Source: Yoonia sp. BS5-3 (lineage in GTDB: Bacteria; Pseudomonadota; Alphaproteobacteria; Rhodobacterales; Rhodobacteraceae). From it: a DNA stretch of 64,000 nt. Shown in pieces: positions 18,486 through 27,023 of this stretch (the stretch's first letter is position 1; each line of letters begins with the position of its first letter). The translations under genes were made by a program, and so were the position numbers. The DNA lies in the NCBI RefSeq assembly GCF_038069655.2, contig NZ_CP150951.2, positions 682,001 through 746,000 on the forward strand. The letters are read 5' to 3'. The notes beneath the pieces are model-generated. The model searched no databases. It was not told where the DNA came from and saw nothing but the letters and a program-made list of their open reading frames with translations.

Positions 18486-20936
18486 ATGGCAACGATCCCC
18501 GCTTCAGCCCGTGTTGTGATCATTGGTGGCGGCGTTATTGGCTGTTCGGTCGCATATCATCTGGCCAAGCTTGGTTGGAAAGACGTGGTATTACTGGAAC
18601 GCAAACAGCTCACCTCAGGCACCACATGGCACGCTGCTGGGCTGATCGCGCAACTGCGTGCCACGGCCAATATGACCAAGCTCGCGAAATATTCCCAAGA
18701 GCTATACGGCAATCTGGAGACCGAAACAGGCGTGGCCACAGGGTTTAAGCGTTGCGGGTCCATCACCGTGGCCCTGACCGAAGAGCGCCGCGAAGAAATT
18801 TACCGCCAAGCTGGGATGGCCCGCGCCTTTGGTGTTGAGGTCGAAGAGATCTCGCCCACGGAAGTCAAAAACCGCTATGAGCATCTGAATATCGATGGTG
18901 TCACTGCCGGTGTGTATCTGCCCCGTGATGGGCAAGGTGATCCGGCCAATATCGCGCTGGCGCTGGCCAAAGGGGCACGCCAAAACGGCGCTGTGGTGGC
19001 GGAACGAACCAAGGTCACCGGCATCAACCGTGATGGCCGCAGGGTGACCTCTGTCGATTGGGCTGCAGGTAATGAAACCGGCACGATTGCTTGCGATATG
19101 ATCGTCAATTGCGCCGGAATGTGGGGCCATGAAGTCGGACGCATGGCGGGCGTGAATGTCCCGCTGCATGCCTGCGAGCATTTCTATATTGTGACCGAAG
19201 CGATCAAGGGGCTGACCCAGATGCCCGTGCTGCGGGTGCCCGACGAATGCGCCTATTACAAAGAAGATGCGGGCAAAATGCTGCTCGGTGCCTTTGAACC
19301 GACCGCCAAGCCCTGGGCGATGAACGGGATCCCTGAGGATTTTGAATTCGACCAACTGCCCGAGGATTTCGACCATTTTGAACCCATCCTAGAGGCCGCC
19401 GTGGAACGGCTGCCCATGCTCGCCGACGCGGGCATTCACACGTTCTTTAATGGCCCCGAAAGCTTTACCCCTGACGACGCCTATCACCTCGGTTTGGCAC
19501 CTGAGATGGACAACGTCTGGGTGGCTGCTGGCTTTAACTCCATCGGGATTCAATCGGCTGGTGGCGCGGGCATGGCCCTGTCGCAATGGATGGATGCGGG
19601 CGAGAAACCTTTTGATTTGGGCGATGTCGATATCAGCCGGATGCAACCGTTTCAGGGCAACAAAACCTATCTGTTTGAACGGTCAAAGGAAACGTTGGGG
19701 CTGCTTTATGCTGACCATTTCCCTTTCCGTCAAAAGGCCACGGCCCGGGGAATCAGGCGGACCCCATTCCATCAGCATCTGTTGGACAATGGCGCGGTGA
19801 TGGGCGAACTGGCCGGTTGGGAGCGCGCCAATTGGTTTGCAAATGACGGCCAGACGCCTGCTTATGAATATTCATGGAAACGGCAAAATTTCTTTGGCAA
19901 TGTCGCTGCCGAGGTCAACGCGATCCGTACCAATGTGGGCATGTATGACATGTCGTCTTTCGGGAAAATCCGTGTCGAAGGCCGCGATGCAATGGCCTTT
20001 ATGAACTATGTCGGCGGTGGCGAATACGACGTGCCGGTGGGCAAGATCGTCTATACCCAATTCCTGAACGCCAAGGCCGGGATCGAAGCGGATGTGACCG
20101 TCACCCGCCTATCTGAAACCTGCTATCTGGTTGTGACCCCCGCGGCGACCCGGTTGGCCGATCAGGTGTGGATGCAGCGTCATATCGGCAATTTCAACGT
20201 GGTGATCACCGATGTCACCGCAGGCGAAGGCGTGCTGGCCGTCATGGGGCCAAATGCGCGCGCACTTTTGCAGAAAGTCTCACCCGCTGATTTTTCCAAT
20301 GATCACAATCCGTTTGGCACCGCCCAAGAGATTGAGATCGGGATGGGTATGGCCCGGGTCCACCGGGTAACTTACGTGGGTGAATTGGGCTGGGAGGTCT
20401 ATGTCGCGACCGACATGGCCGCCCACGTTTTTGAGACGCTGCATGCCGCGGGCCAGGACATGGACCTGAAACTCTGCGGCATGCATATGATGGATGCCGC
20501 CCGGATGGAAAAAGGGTTCCGGCATTTCGGGCATGATATCACGGCGGAGGACCATGTGCTTGAGGCTGGGCTTGGCTTTGCGGTGAAGAGAGACAAGCCC
20601 GATTTTATCGGGCGTGACGCGGTTTTGCGCAAACGCGATGCCGGGTTAGACCGGCGCCTGGTTCAATTCAAGCTGACAGACCCCGAACCGCTGCTCTACC
20701 ATAATGAGCCGATCCTGCGCGACGGCATGGTGGTAGGCTACCTGACATCGGGTGGCTTTGGCCACCATTTAGGGGCCGCGGTTGGCATGGGCTATGTGCC
20801 CTGCACAGCACCTGGTGAGCCCGTCACCGATATGCTTGCCAGCACATATGAGATTGATGTGATGGGGACAAAAGTAAGAGCCGAAGCCCAGTTAAAACCC
20901 TTTTATGATCCAACGGGCACGCGCGCGAAGGACTAG
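18486..20936 (+). CDS. Second dimethylglycine/sarcosine dehydrogenase-like flavoprotein with GcvT domain
   Basis: An 816-residue paralogue of the enzyme at 14131: FAD motif VVIIGGGVIGCSVAYHLAK, the flavin-linking context TTWHAAG with H49, a DAO body, then a GcvT-like folate domain from about residue 430 (ERANWFANDG, later VAGEGVLAVMGPNA-like region and GFRHFGHD). A ribosome site (AAAGGA) precedes the ATG. The two paralogues diverge strongly in the substrate half, suggesting consecutive steps (dimethylglycine then sarcosine). Its TAG stop lies in a CTAG shared with the stop of the convergent response-regulator gene. Confidence 0.87.
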   Translation: MATIPASARVVIIGGGVIGCSVAYHLAKLGWKDVVLLERKQLTSGTTWHAAGLIAQLRATANMTKLAKYSQELYGNLETETGVATGFKRCGSITVALTEERREEIYRQAGMARAFGVEVEEISPTEVKNRYEHLNIDGVTAGVYLPRDGQGDPANIALALAKGARQNGAVVAERTKVTGINRDGRRVTSVDWAAGNETGTIACDMIVNCAGMWGHEVGRMAGVNVPLHACEHFYIVTEAIKGLTQMPVLRVPDECAYYKEDAGKMLLGAFEPTAKPWAMNGIPEDFEFDQLPEDFDHFEPILEAAVERLPMLADAGIHTFFNGPESFTPDDAYHLGLAPEMDNVWVAAGFNSIGIQSAGGAGMALSQWMDAGEKPFDLGDVDISRMQPFQGNKTYLFERSKETLGLLYADHFPFRQKATARGIRRTPFHQHLLDNGAVMGELAGWERANWFANDGQTPAYEYSWKRQNFFGNVAAEVNAIRTNVGMYDMSSFGKIRVEGRDAMAFMNYVGGGEYDVPVGKIVYTQFLNAKAGIEADVTVTRLSETCYLVVTPAATRLADQVWMQRHIGNFNVVITDVTAGEGVLAVMGPNARALLQKVSPADFSNDHNPFGTAQEIEIGMGMARVHRVTYVGELGWEVYVATDMAAHVFETLHAAGQDMDLKLCGMHMMDAARMEKGFRHFGHDITAEDHVLEAGLGFAVKRDKPDFIGRDAVLRKRDAGLDRRLVQFKLTDPEPLLYHNEPILRDGMVVGYLTSGGFGHHLGAAVGMGYVPCTAPGEPVTDMLASTYEIDVMGTKVRAEAQLKPFYDPTGTRAKD

Positions 20937-21370
20937 TTTATCCGCGCCGTCGATTTTGCCTTTTGCTGCACTGTTGCGATCAAAACCTGCTCTTGAACAG
21001 GTTTTGACAGCGCCGCGGCATCTGGGAAACGCGCTCGTGCACTGTCGCAGCCGGCATTTCCGGAATGAAAGATGATGGGAATACGGGCTTGTGCCAGCCG
21101 TTCAGCTGCCGGGAACACTTCACCATCGGGCAGCCGAATATCCAAAATAGCGGCGGCGTAATCAGCCTCGCAATACTTAAGCGCATCGCGCAGAGAACTT
21201 GCGGTCGTAACATGCGCGCCAGCGTTTTCCAGACTTGCTTTAAGATCGAGCAGGATCAGCACGTCATCTTCGACCAAGAGAATATTTAGCCCATCAAGCA
21301 CTGTACATGGCCCTTTTTCCAGAATCGATCCCGGTGCAGGTTTGTGACACAGCAACCCATGGTTGTGCAA
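20933..21370 (-). CDS. Single-domain response regulator (REC only)
   Basis: Receiver-domain protein with no output domain. Acidic pocket VEDD near residue 34, phosphoacceptor D77 (AILDIRLPDG), conserved Thr/Ser position (FHSGN) and Lys (LSKPVQ) are all present, so phosphorylation looks possible. The N-terminal 23 residues before the receiver are unusual; an in-frame GTG at about 21301 directly before LDGLNILLVEDD, preceded by AAAGGG, may be the true start. No histidine kinase is adjacent. It is convergent with the upstream dehydrogenase, sharing a CTAG at the stops. Confidence 0.8.
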   Translation of the reverse strand: MHNHGLLCHKPAPGSILEKGPCTVLDGLNILLVEDDVLILLDLKASLENAGAHVTTASSLRDALKYCEADYAAAILDIRLPDGEVFPAAERLAQARIPIIFHSGNAGCDSARARFPDAAALSKPVQEQVLIATVQQKAKSTARIN

Positions 21371-21385
21371 ATCGATATTTGCCTT

Positions 21386-21413
21386 GGCCTACCCCTGATC
21401 CAAGGGGCAGGCC
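21386..21413. terminator. Hairpin between ctpA and the response regulator
   Basis: GGCCTACCCCT at 21386-21396 pairs with AGGGGCAGGCC at 21403-21413 with one mismatch and a 6-nt loop; TTTT follows on the plus strand. On the minus strand it lies just after the ctpA stop but lacks a strong U-run. Confidence 0.5.
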
Positions 21414-21423
21414 TTTTGTCGCG

Positions 21424-22776
21424 TTAAGGCTTGCCGTTCTGAAGTGGCCCCAGAGCGTTCAGCCCCTTGAGGATGTCAATGGCATAAGCCAGCTGATAGT
21501 CATCCTCACGCAGTTGAGCGGCCGCTTCTGCACGCGCCCTGTCTTCTTCGATCTGCCGGATTTCATCCTCGGACAGGCTATCATTATCAAGCGAGCCACG
21601 CAGCCCTGCTTCGGTACGCTGACGGGGTGCATCCTCGTCCTCACCATCAAGCGCCGCATCAGTCGGACGCGGCTGTTCAACGATGATATCGGGTGAAATG
21701 CCAAGCGCCTGGATCGAGCGGCCAGATGGCGTGTAGTAACGAGCTGTTGTCAGACGCATCGCCCCGTCCCCTTGGACAGGCAACACCGTCTGGACCGAGC
21801 CTTTGCCAAATGAATTGGTCCCGACCACAATCGCGCGCCGGTGATCCTGAAGCGCACCAGCCACAATTTCAGAGGCAGATGCCGAACCGCCATTGATCAG
21901 CACAACAATCGGTTTGCCCTGCGCCAAATCACCCGGTGTTGCGTTAAACCGGTCGCCATCTACCGGGTCGCGCCCCCGGGTCGAGACAATCTCACCGGCG
22001 TCGAGAAAAGCGTCCGAGACAAAGATTGCCTGGTTCAGTAGTCCGCCAGGATTATTACGCAGATCAAGCACAATGCCGTCAACGTTATCGATCCCGCCTG
22101 CAGCTTCGATCTGTTCAGCAATCCCTTCCTCAAGATTGGGGAAGGTCTGTTCATTAAAAGTGGTCACGCGCAGAACAACGGCTTCGCCTTCTGTTCTGGA
22201 CCGTACTGCAGTCAGTTTGATCGTGTCACGAATAATGGATACATCAAAGGGCTCGCTTTCGCCTTCGCGAACAACAGTGATGATGATTTCGGCTCCAACA
22301 GGGCCGCGCATCAATGTCACGGCCTCATCCAATGTCAGCCCAAGTACGCTTTCCCCGTCCACAGCTGTAATAAAATCACCGGCCAGAATGCCCGCCGCAT
22401 CCGCAGGCGTGCCATCCATGGGCGAGACAACCTTTACCCAGCCTTCTTCCTGGGTCACTTCGATACCAAGGCCGCCAAATTCGCCAGTGGTGCTGATCCG
22501 CATTGCCGCCGCATCATCGGCAGAAAGATAGCTGGAATGCGGATCAAGAGATGTCAGCATACCGTTGATCGCAGCCTCGATCAGATCTTTATCGTCGACC
22601 TCTTCGACATATTCGGCACGGATGCGTTCAAAAATATCGCCAAACAGATCAAGCTGCTCATAGACATTGCTGTTCGCCCGCGCCTCTTGTGCGAGAAGTG
22701 GTCCCGCAATCTGGCTGGTCACACCAAGCCCAAGCACAGCGCCGCCCACAGCGGCCAAAATCATCTTTTTCATCAT
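21424..22776 (-). CDS. ctpA: S41-family C-terminal processing protease CtpA
   Basis: Periplasmic Ser/Lys protease of 450 aa. N-terminal hydrophobic signal or anchor (MILAAVGGAVLGLGVTSQIA), a PDZ domain at residues about 95-180 (FGGLGIEVTQEEGWVKVVSP), then the S41 catalytic domain with S302 (SASASEIVAG) and K325 (SFGKGSVQT). The C-terminal tail from about 380 is acidic and probably disordered. It follows envC by ten bases, the standard alphaproteobacterial order, and would process envelope proteins or control murein hydrolases. Confidence 0.92.
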   Translation of the reverse strand: MMKKMILAAVGGAVLGLGVTSQIAGPLLAQEARANSNVYEQLDLFGDIFERIRAEYVEEVDDKDLIEAAINGMLTSLDPHSSYLSADDAAAMRISTTGEFGGLGIEVTQEEGWVKVVSPMDGTPADAAGILAGDFITAVDGESVLGLTLDEAVTLMRGPVGAEIIITVVREGESEPFDVSIIRDTIKLTAVRSRTEGEAVVLRVTTFNEQTFPNLEEGIAEQIEAAGGIDNVDGIVLDLRNNPGGLLNQAIFVSDAFLDAGEIVSTRGRDPVDGDRFNATPGDLAQGKPIVVLINGGSASASEIVAGALQDHRRAIVVGTNSFGKGSVQTVLPVQGDGAMRLTTARYYTPSGRSIQALGISPDIIVEQPRPTDAALDGEDEDAPRQRTEAGLRGSLDNDSLSEDEIRQIEEDRARAEAAAQLREDDYQLAYAIDILKGLNALGPLQNGKP

Positions 22777-22786
22777 CTATCCTTGT

Positions 22787-23839
22787 CTACTCCAGCGCGA
22801 ACCACCTATCGACGTTAATCGCAGATTGCCCGTCTCGCACCTCAAGATAAAGCGTTTGCTGCGCCTGAACCGTTAATGATCCCTCGTTTTCGGTCAAAAT
22901 CCTGTCAACATCTGCCAAAAAACCAATTGGCGCCCCGACGGGCAGGATTTCGCCGGGCTGGACAAGCACCTTATCAAGCCCGACCAAAACAAACATCACA
23001 TCGGCAGATGGCTCTAAAATCACCACCGTTCCATAGTCGAGCAAAGGCCCCTGAAACAGCACGGTTGCCCCGATCGGCGTCGTGACGAGCGCCTGCGGCG
23101 CCGCAGCAATCGTAACTCCCGGCCGGTTGGTCTGTGGCAAAACGATCCCAGCGACGGGCAATGCGAGTGACCCGGTTGGTACAACCGTTTCGCGCGCATC
23201 GGGTGCTTGCGCAGCAAGGCCGGTCGCAAAATCCGCGAGCGTTTCCGCACTTGCCAAAAGCAGAGCTGTTTGCAGCGGATCGGCGTCAAAACGGGTTGGT
23301 AAATCGACACGATCAGACACGGCCTGGCCAAGCGCAGTACGAGCGGCTTGCGCCCCTTCCAACCCCGACTGCAACATATCCACCCCTTCTTCACGCGCAC
23401 CGCGCAATGTCGCAGCCTGGTCTAATTGCGTGCGCATAGCGGTCGCCTGAGCCTGCAACGCGGCTGCCATATCTGTCATCAGCATAGCAGCACGCGCTGA
23501 TTGGGCGGCACCTTGCGGATGACTGAATGTCACCGGTCGCGGTGTCTGCGAAATCGCACTGAGTGCCCCAAGAAGTTGGGCGTGCTCCGCCTGCTGTAGT
23601 TCGAGCCTGTCTGCCAGCATGGCCTCTTGCAGGGCAATCTCGCGCAGTCCTGCGCGCATAGTAACCAGTCCAGCCTCGTAGGCCTGCACGGTTTCAGTCA
23701 GGGCCTCGATCCGGTCACGCCCCGTCTGGGCCTCTTCCAGCATCGCACGCGCCGCTTGTAATTGGGCCGCCGCATCCGTCGCCTCTTGCTGAGCGGCAAG
23801 CGGGCTTGCCAAACAAAGAAGAAGGGGCAGGATCTTCAT
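22787..23839 (-). CDS. envC: EnvC-like murein hydrolase activator (degenerate LytM/M23 domain)
   Basis: 350 aa: signal peptide (ILPLLLCLASPLAAQ), long coiled coil (residues about 18-190, Ala/Gln/Glu-rich) and a C-terminal LytM fold (residues 245-345). The zinc-binding histidines of active M23 peptidases are missing: the usual HLHFEV position reads TLYLEV, and no His is seen in the loop corresponding to the first metal motif. This matches EnvC, which activates amidases rather than cutting peptidoglycan itself. Its ATG overlaps the gpmI stop by four bases, so it is in one operon with gpmI and ctpA. Confidence 0.87.
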   Translation of the reverse strand: MKILPLLLCLASPLAAQQEATDAAAQLQAARAMLEEAQTGRDRIEALTETVQAYEAGLVTMRAGLREIALQEAMLADRLELQQAEHAQLLGALSAISQTPRPVTFSHPQGAAQSARAAMLMTDMAAALQAQATAMRTQLDQAATLRGAREEGVDMLQSGLEGAQAARTALGQAVSDRVDLPTRFDADPLQTALLLASAETLADFATGLAAQAPDARETVVPTGSLALPVAGIVLPQTNRPGVTIAAAPQALVTTPIGATVLFQGPLLDYGTVVILEPSADVMFVLVGLDKVLVQPGEILPVGAPIGFLADVDRILTENEGSLTVQAQQTLYLEVRDGQSAINVDRWFALE

Positions 23840-25347
23840 GTGATCAAGCTGCGCCCGGTCATCTCGGGCGGCAGGTCAAGGCCCATCAAATCAAGGATGG
23901 TTGGGGCCAGATCAGCTAGTCGGCCATCACGCAGTTGCGCACCTTCTGGTCCACCCACCAAAGCAACGGGAACAGGGTTCAGCGTGTGGGCCGTGTGCGC
24001 CCCCCCCGTTTGAGGATCGATCATAGTTTCGCAGTTGCCGTGATCCGCCGTGACAATCATCGCACCACCTGCGGCTTTAAGCGCGCTCAAAACCGCGCCA
24101 AGCCCCTTATCAACAGCTTCGCACGCCTTTATCGCCGCGTCCAAATCACCCGTGTGGCCAACCATATCCGGGTTGGCATAGTTCGTTACGATTAGATCAT
24201 AGCCCTCGCCAATCGCTTTGACGAAATTCTCGGTCACCTCACCGGCAGACATTTCCGGTTGCAGATCATAGGTGGCCACTTTGGGGGATGGGGCCATGTA
24301 CCGATCTTCGCCATTTTCAGGCGTTTCAATTCCCCCATTCAGAAAGAAGGTTACATGCGGGTATTTCTCGGTTTCAGCAAGGCGGAACTGGCGTAGCCTG
24401 TGTTTCGCGACCCAAGCCCCTAATGTGTTTTGAATATCCCTTTTGGGAAAAACGGTTTCAAACCACTGATCATGGCGATCTGAATAGGTGACCATCCCCA
24501 ATAGCGCCGCGAACTCAGGCTGCGTCCGAACGAAGCCATCAAAGCCTGGATCCGCAATCGCAGCCAGAATTTCCCGCGCCCGGTCGGAACGGAAATTCAA
24601 ACAGAAGAGCCCGTCGCCCTTTGCATAACCAGCATAGTCCCCAATCACCGTGGCAGGGATAAATTCATCTGTGGTTCCGTCGGTATAGGCTGTGTCAATC
24701 GCAGCGCTCGGAGAGGTTGCCCGAGCGCCTTTCCCATTGACCATCGCATCATAGGCCGATTGCACTCGGTCCCATCGGTTATCACGATCCATCGCGAAAT
24801 ATCGGCCAATGACCGTCGCAATTTGCACGCCAGCGGGCAGCTTTTCTTTCAAATACCGCATAAACCCGTCGGCCGACGATGGGGCCACATCCCGCCCATC
24901 GGTAATAGCATGGATGGCCACGGGCACCCCGGCATCTCGCATCGCTATGGCCGCCGCAATGATATGGTCGACATGACCATGCACGCCCCCATCTGAAACA
25001 ACACCGATAAGGTGGGCAGTGCCGCCGCTTTCTTTCATCGTGGTGACAAAAGCCTGCAATGCGGCAGCCTCAAAGAATGATCCATCCTCAATCGCCAATT
25101 CGATCTGGCCGAGATCCATGGCAACCACCCGGCCCGCGCCGATATTGGTATGGCCAACCTCAGAGTTGCCCATCTGGCCCTTGGGCAGCCCCGCATCATT
25201 GCCGTGGGTCAAAAGCTGCGCATGTGGGCCTTGCATCACTTGATCAAAATGTGGCGTATTGGCCAGTTTAGGCGCATTCGCGGTGTCATCATCGCGCAAC
25301 CCCCAGCCGTCAAGAATGCATAAGACAACAGGTTTGGGGGCAGGCAT
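23836..25347 (-). CDS. gpmI: 2,3-bisphosphoglycerate-independent phosphoglycerate mutase
   Basis: Mn-dependent glycolytic/gluconeogenic enzyme interconverting 3- and 2-phosphoglycerate. 503 aa, normal length. N-terminal metal site VVLCILDGWGLRDD, phosphoserine loop MGNSEVGHTNIGAGR near residue 62, and the C-terminal metal motifs NYANPDMVGHTGD and TADHGNCE are all present in order. A strong ribosome site (GAAGGAAG) precedes the ATG. It leads the gpmI-envC-ctpA run, a conserved alphaproteobacterial arrangement. Confidence 0.95.
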   Translation of the reverse strand: MPAPKPVVLCILDGWGLRDDDTANAPKLANTPHFDQVMQGPHAQLLTHGNDAGLPKGQMGNSEVGHTNIGAGRVVAMDLGQIELAIEDGSFFEAAALQAFVTTMKESGGTAHLIGVVSDGGVHGHVDHIIAAAIAMRDAGVPVAIHAITDGRDVAPSSADGFMRYLKEKLPAGVQIATVIGRYFAMDRDNRWDRVQSAYDAMVNGKGARATSPSAAIDTAYTDGTTDEFIPATVIGDYAGYAKGDGLFCLNFRSDRAREILAAIADPGFDGFVRTQPEFAALLGMVTYSDRHDQWFETVFPKRDIQNTLGAWVAKHRLRQFRLAETEKYPHVTFFLNGGIETPENGEDRYMAPSPKVATYDLQPEMSAGEVTENFVKAIGEGYDLIVTNYANPDMVGHTGDLDAAIKACEAVDKGLGAVLSALKAAGGAMIVTADHGNCETMIDPQTGGAHTAHTLNPVPVALVGGPEGAQLRDGRLADLAPTILDLMGLDLPPEMTGRSLIT

Positions 25348-25471
25348 GATGGCTTCCTTCTTTTACTTGATGCTGTCCTAACGCAATTGCGGAACGAACA
25401 AAACCAATGCTCTTATCATTTTGCCCAAAATACTTCCGCGCGGAGCGCGTCGTGGCAGCGCGACTAGACGC

Positions 25472-25939
25472 CTACGCCCGATGATAGGGGCTGCCCGCCT
25501 GAATAGAAGCCGCCCGATATAGTTGCTCAGCCAACATCACACGGACCAGCATATGCGGCCAAACCATCTTTCCGAAACTCAATGACGCGTCCGCCTGCGC
25601 CCGCAAGTCCGAGGCAATACCATCGGCACCACCAATGACAAAGGCAACGTCCTGCCGTCCCTGATCACGCCAAGCGCCTAGTTGTTGCGAAAAATCAGGA
25701 GAGGACACTAACTTGCCACGCTCATCCATGGTGCAGATCAATGCGCCATCAGGAATGGCACGTTGCAACAAAATCGCTTCGGCGGCCATGCCGCCGCCCT
25801 TTTTATCCTCAACTTCGATCAGCTGTGCAGGCCCAAGCCCATGAGCGCGCCCAGTCCGGTCAAACCGGGTCAGGTAATCATCATAGAGCATGCGCTCGGG
25901 GCCTTTTCGCATCCGGCCCACAGCGCAGATCTGAACGCG
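25472..25939 (-). CDS. rlmH: 23S rRNA pseudouridine-1915 N3-methyltransferase RlmH
   Basis: SPOUT-class methyltransferase acting on helix 69 of 23S rRNA. From ATG 25939 the protein is 155 aa, the same length as E. coli RlmH; a longer in-frame start at 25972 would run into rsfS. Signature pieces: VQICAVGRMRKGPE at the N-terminus, FVIGGADGI (SAM-binding knot) near 105, and the C-terminal MVWPHMLVRVMLAEQLYRA with terminal GSPYHRA. It starts two bases after the rsfS stop. Confidence 0.95.
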   Translation of the reverse strand, partial: RVQICAVGRMRKGPERMLYDDYLTRFDRTGRAHGLGPAQLIEVEDKKGGGMAAEAILLQRAIPDGALICTMDERGKLVSSPDFSQQLGAWRDQGRQDVAFVIGGADGIASDLRAQADASLSFGKMVWPHMLVRVMLAEQLYRAASIQAGSPYHRA

Positions 25940-25941
25940 CA

Positions 25942-26298
25942 TCAGGGTGTGGCGGCCGCCCCAGGCTGCCACATCTTTTCGAGCTGATAAAATTCGCGCA
26001 CTTCGGGCCGGAAAATATGGACGATGATATCGCCCGTATCAATTAAGACCCAATCACCCGCATCTTTGCCTTCGGTCTTGCAAAGAATGCCGAAATCCTG
26101 CTTCAGCCGGTCCGCCAGCTTTTCAGCCATTGCCGTGACTTGACGGGTTGAACGCCCCGAAGCGATGACCATGAAATCACCGATCTCAGACTTGCCGCGC
26201 AAATTGATCTGCACGATGTCTTCGCCTTTGTCATCTTCAAGGGACTTCAGAACCGCGGCCAACAGGCTTTCGCTGGTTACAGATTGCGGCGCCTTCAT
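25942..26298 (-). CDS. rsfS: Ribosomal silencing factor RsfS
   Basis: 118-aa protein that binds ribosomal protein uL14 and blocks subunit joining during starvation. Core phrases: DIVQINLRGKSEIGDFMVIASG, STRQVTAMAEKLADRLK, DWVLIDTGDIIVHIF and REFYQLEKMW. The ATG at 26298 has no ribosome site of its own, but its first bases overlap the stop of a 19-residue ORF that does have a strong one (AAGGAGG). Alternatively translation begins at CTG 26349, which sits eight bases after that same site and is in frame, adding 17 residues. See the separate leader-ORF entry. Confidence 0.9.
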   Translation of the reverse strand: MKAPQSVTSESLLAAVLKSLEDDKGEDIVQINLRGKSEIGDFMVIASGRSTRQVTAMAEKLADRLKQDFGILCKTEGKDAGDWVLIDTGDIIVHIFRPEVREFYQLEKMWQPGAAATP

Positions 26299-26354
26299 CG
26301 CTTGCGCCCCATTTGTGGCTGTCGTTTCAGCCGTCGTGGAAAGAGACAGTGCAT
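26295..26354 (-). CDS. Possible 19-residue leader ORF coupled to rsfS
   Basis: ATG at 26354 is preceded by TTAAGGAGGACA, the strongest Shine-Dalgarno in this stretch (spacing 3). It encodes MHCLFPRRLKRQPQMGRKR, strongly basic, and its TGA overlaps the rsfS ATG as ATGA. This is the layout of a translationally coupled leader. The competing reading is that the site serves an in-frame CTG start for a longer RsfS. Confidence 0.4.
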   Translation of the reverse strand: MHCLFPRRLKRQPQMGRKR

Positions 26355-26440
26355 TGTCCTCCTTAAGGTGCGCCGTCACAGCCCCGGCGCCGGGCACAAG
26401 TCAAAGTTAGCAATGCCCGGCACAATTTTCAACATCCTGC

Positions 26441-26956
26441 TTACGGGCAGTCCGGCATCTCACGCAATTGCGCCTCCGATGTTACGACCGATAGTGGTCC
26501 CCCTTTCACAAGCGGCAGGAACGGACCGCCTTGCTCAACTTGCACGGCCACGCTGACTGTAGCATCAGGTTCAGGTCCCGTACCGATACGGCAAGGTGAC
26601 AAAGAAACTGACAATGCGCCTTGCGTCGTATCAGGGTTTTCCGCGTTCCATTCTTTAGCCACGCTTTGCAGGGCGCGCAGATCATCGTGATCGGACTGAT
26701 GAATCGTAAAGACCGATCCGGCACGTTGCAGTGTAAAAATGCCCTCTTCAGTGTGTTGGGTGTCGGAACGCGTTACTGAGAACACCAATCTCGCCGTATT
26801 TGGGCGTAGATCGACCCCATTGGGCAAGCTTAAATTCACCGCAAAATCCGCCGGATCTGCAGTTAATGGGGACAGTCCACCCAGCTTCATCACCGTCGCC
26901 GGCACAAGGCTGCTACAAGCCGAAAGGACTAAAACAGGGAAAAGAACAAATCGCAT
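26441..26956 (-). CDS. Putative lipoprotein, unknown function
   Basis: 171 aa starting at ATG 26956, chosen because the AAAGGAGA ribosome site lies six bases upstream; an in-frame ATG at 26974 overlaps that site. The N-terminus RFVLFPVLVLSAC is a lipoprotein signal with lipobox LSAC, so the mature protein would be acylated at C14. The rest is a small beta-rich domain with two further Cys (near 137 and 170) that may pair. No family recognised. It is divergent from the DUF2975 gene across an AT-rich 67-bp gap. Confidence 0.75.
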   Translation of the reverse strand: MRFVLFPVLVLSACSSLVPATVMKLGGLSPLTADPADFAVNLSLPNGVDLRPNTARLVFSVTRSDTQHTEEGIFTLQRAGSVFTIHQSDHDDLRALQSVAKEWNAENPDTTQGALSVSLSPCRIGTGPEPDATVSVAVQVEQGGPFLPLVKGGPLSVVTSEAQLREMPDCP

Positions 26957-26968
26957 AAGAATCTCCTT

Positions 26969-26997
26969 TGACATATATTATTTATTGTTTTACGTTA
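26969..26997 (+). promoter_or_regulatory. Candidate sigma-70 promoter for the DUF2975-XRE pair
   Basis: TTGACA (26969-26974) is a perfect -35 hexamer, followed after 17 bases by TACGTT (26992-26997), a weak -10. The surrounding 26969-27020 stretch is far more AT-rich than the rest of the window. Confidence 0.35.
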
Positions 26998-27023
26998 ATT
27001 TATATAGATTAAAAGGAAAATTT

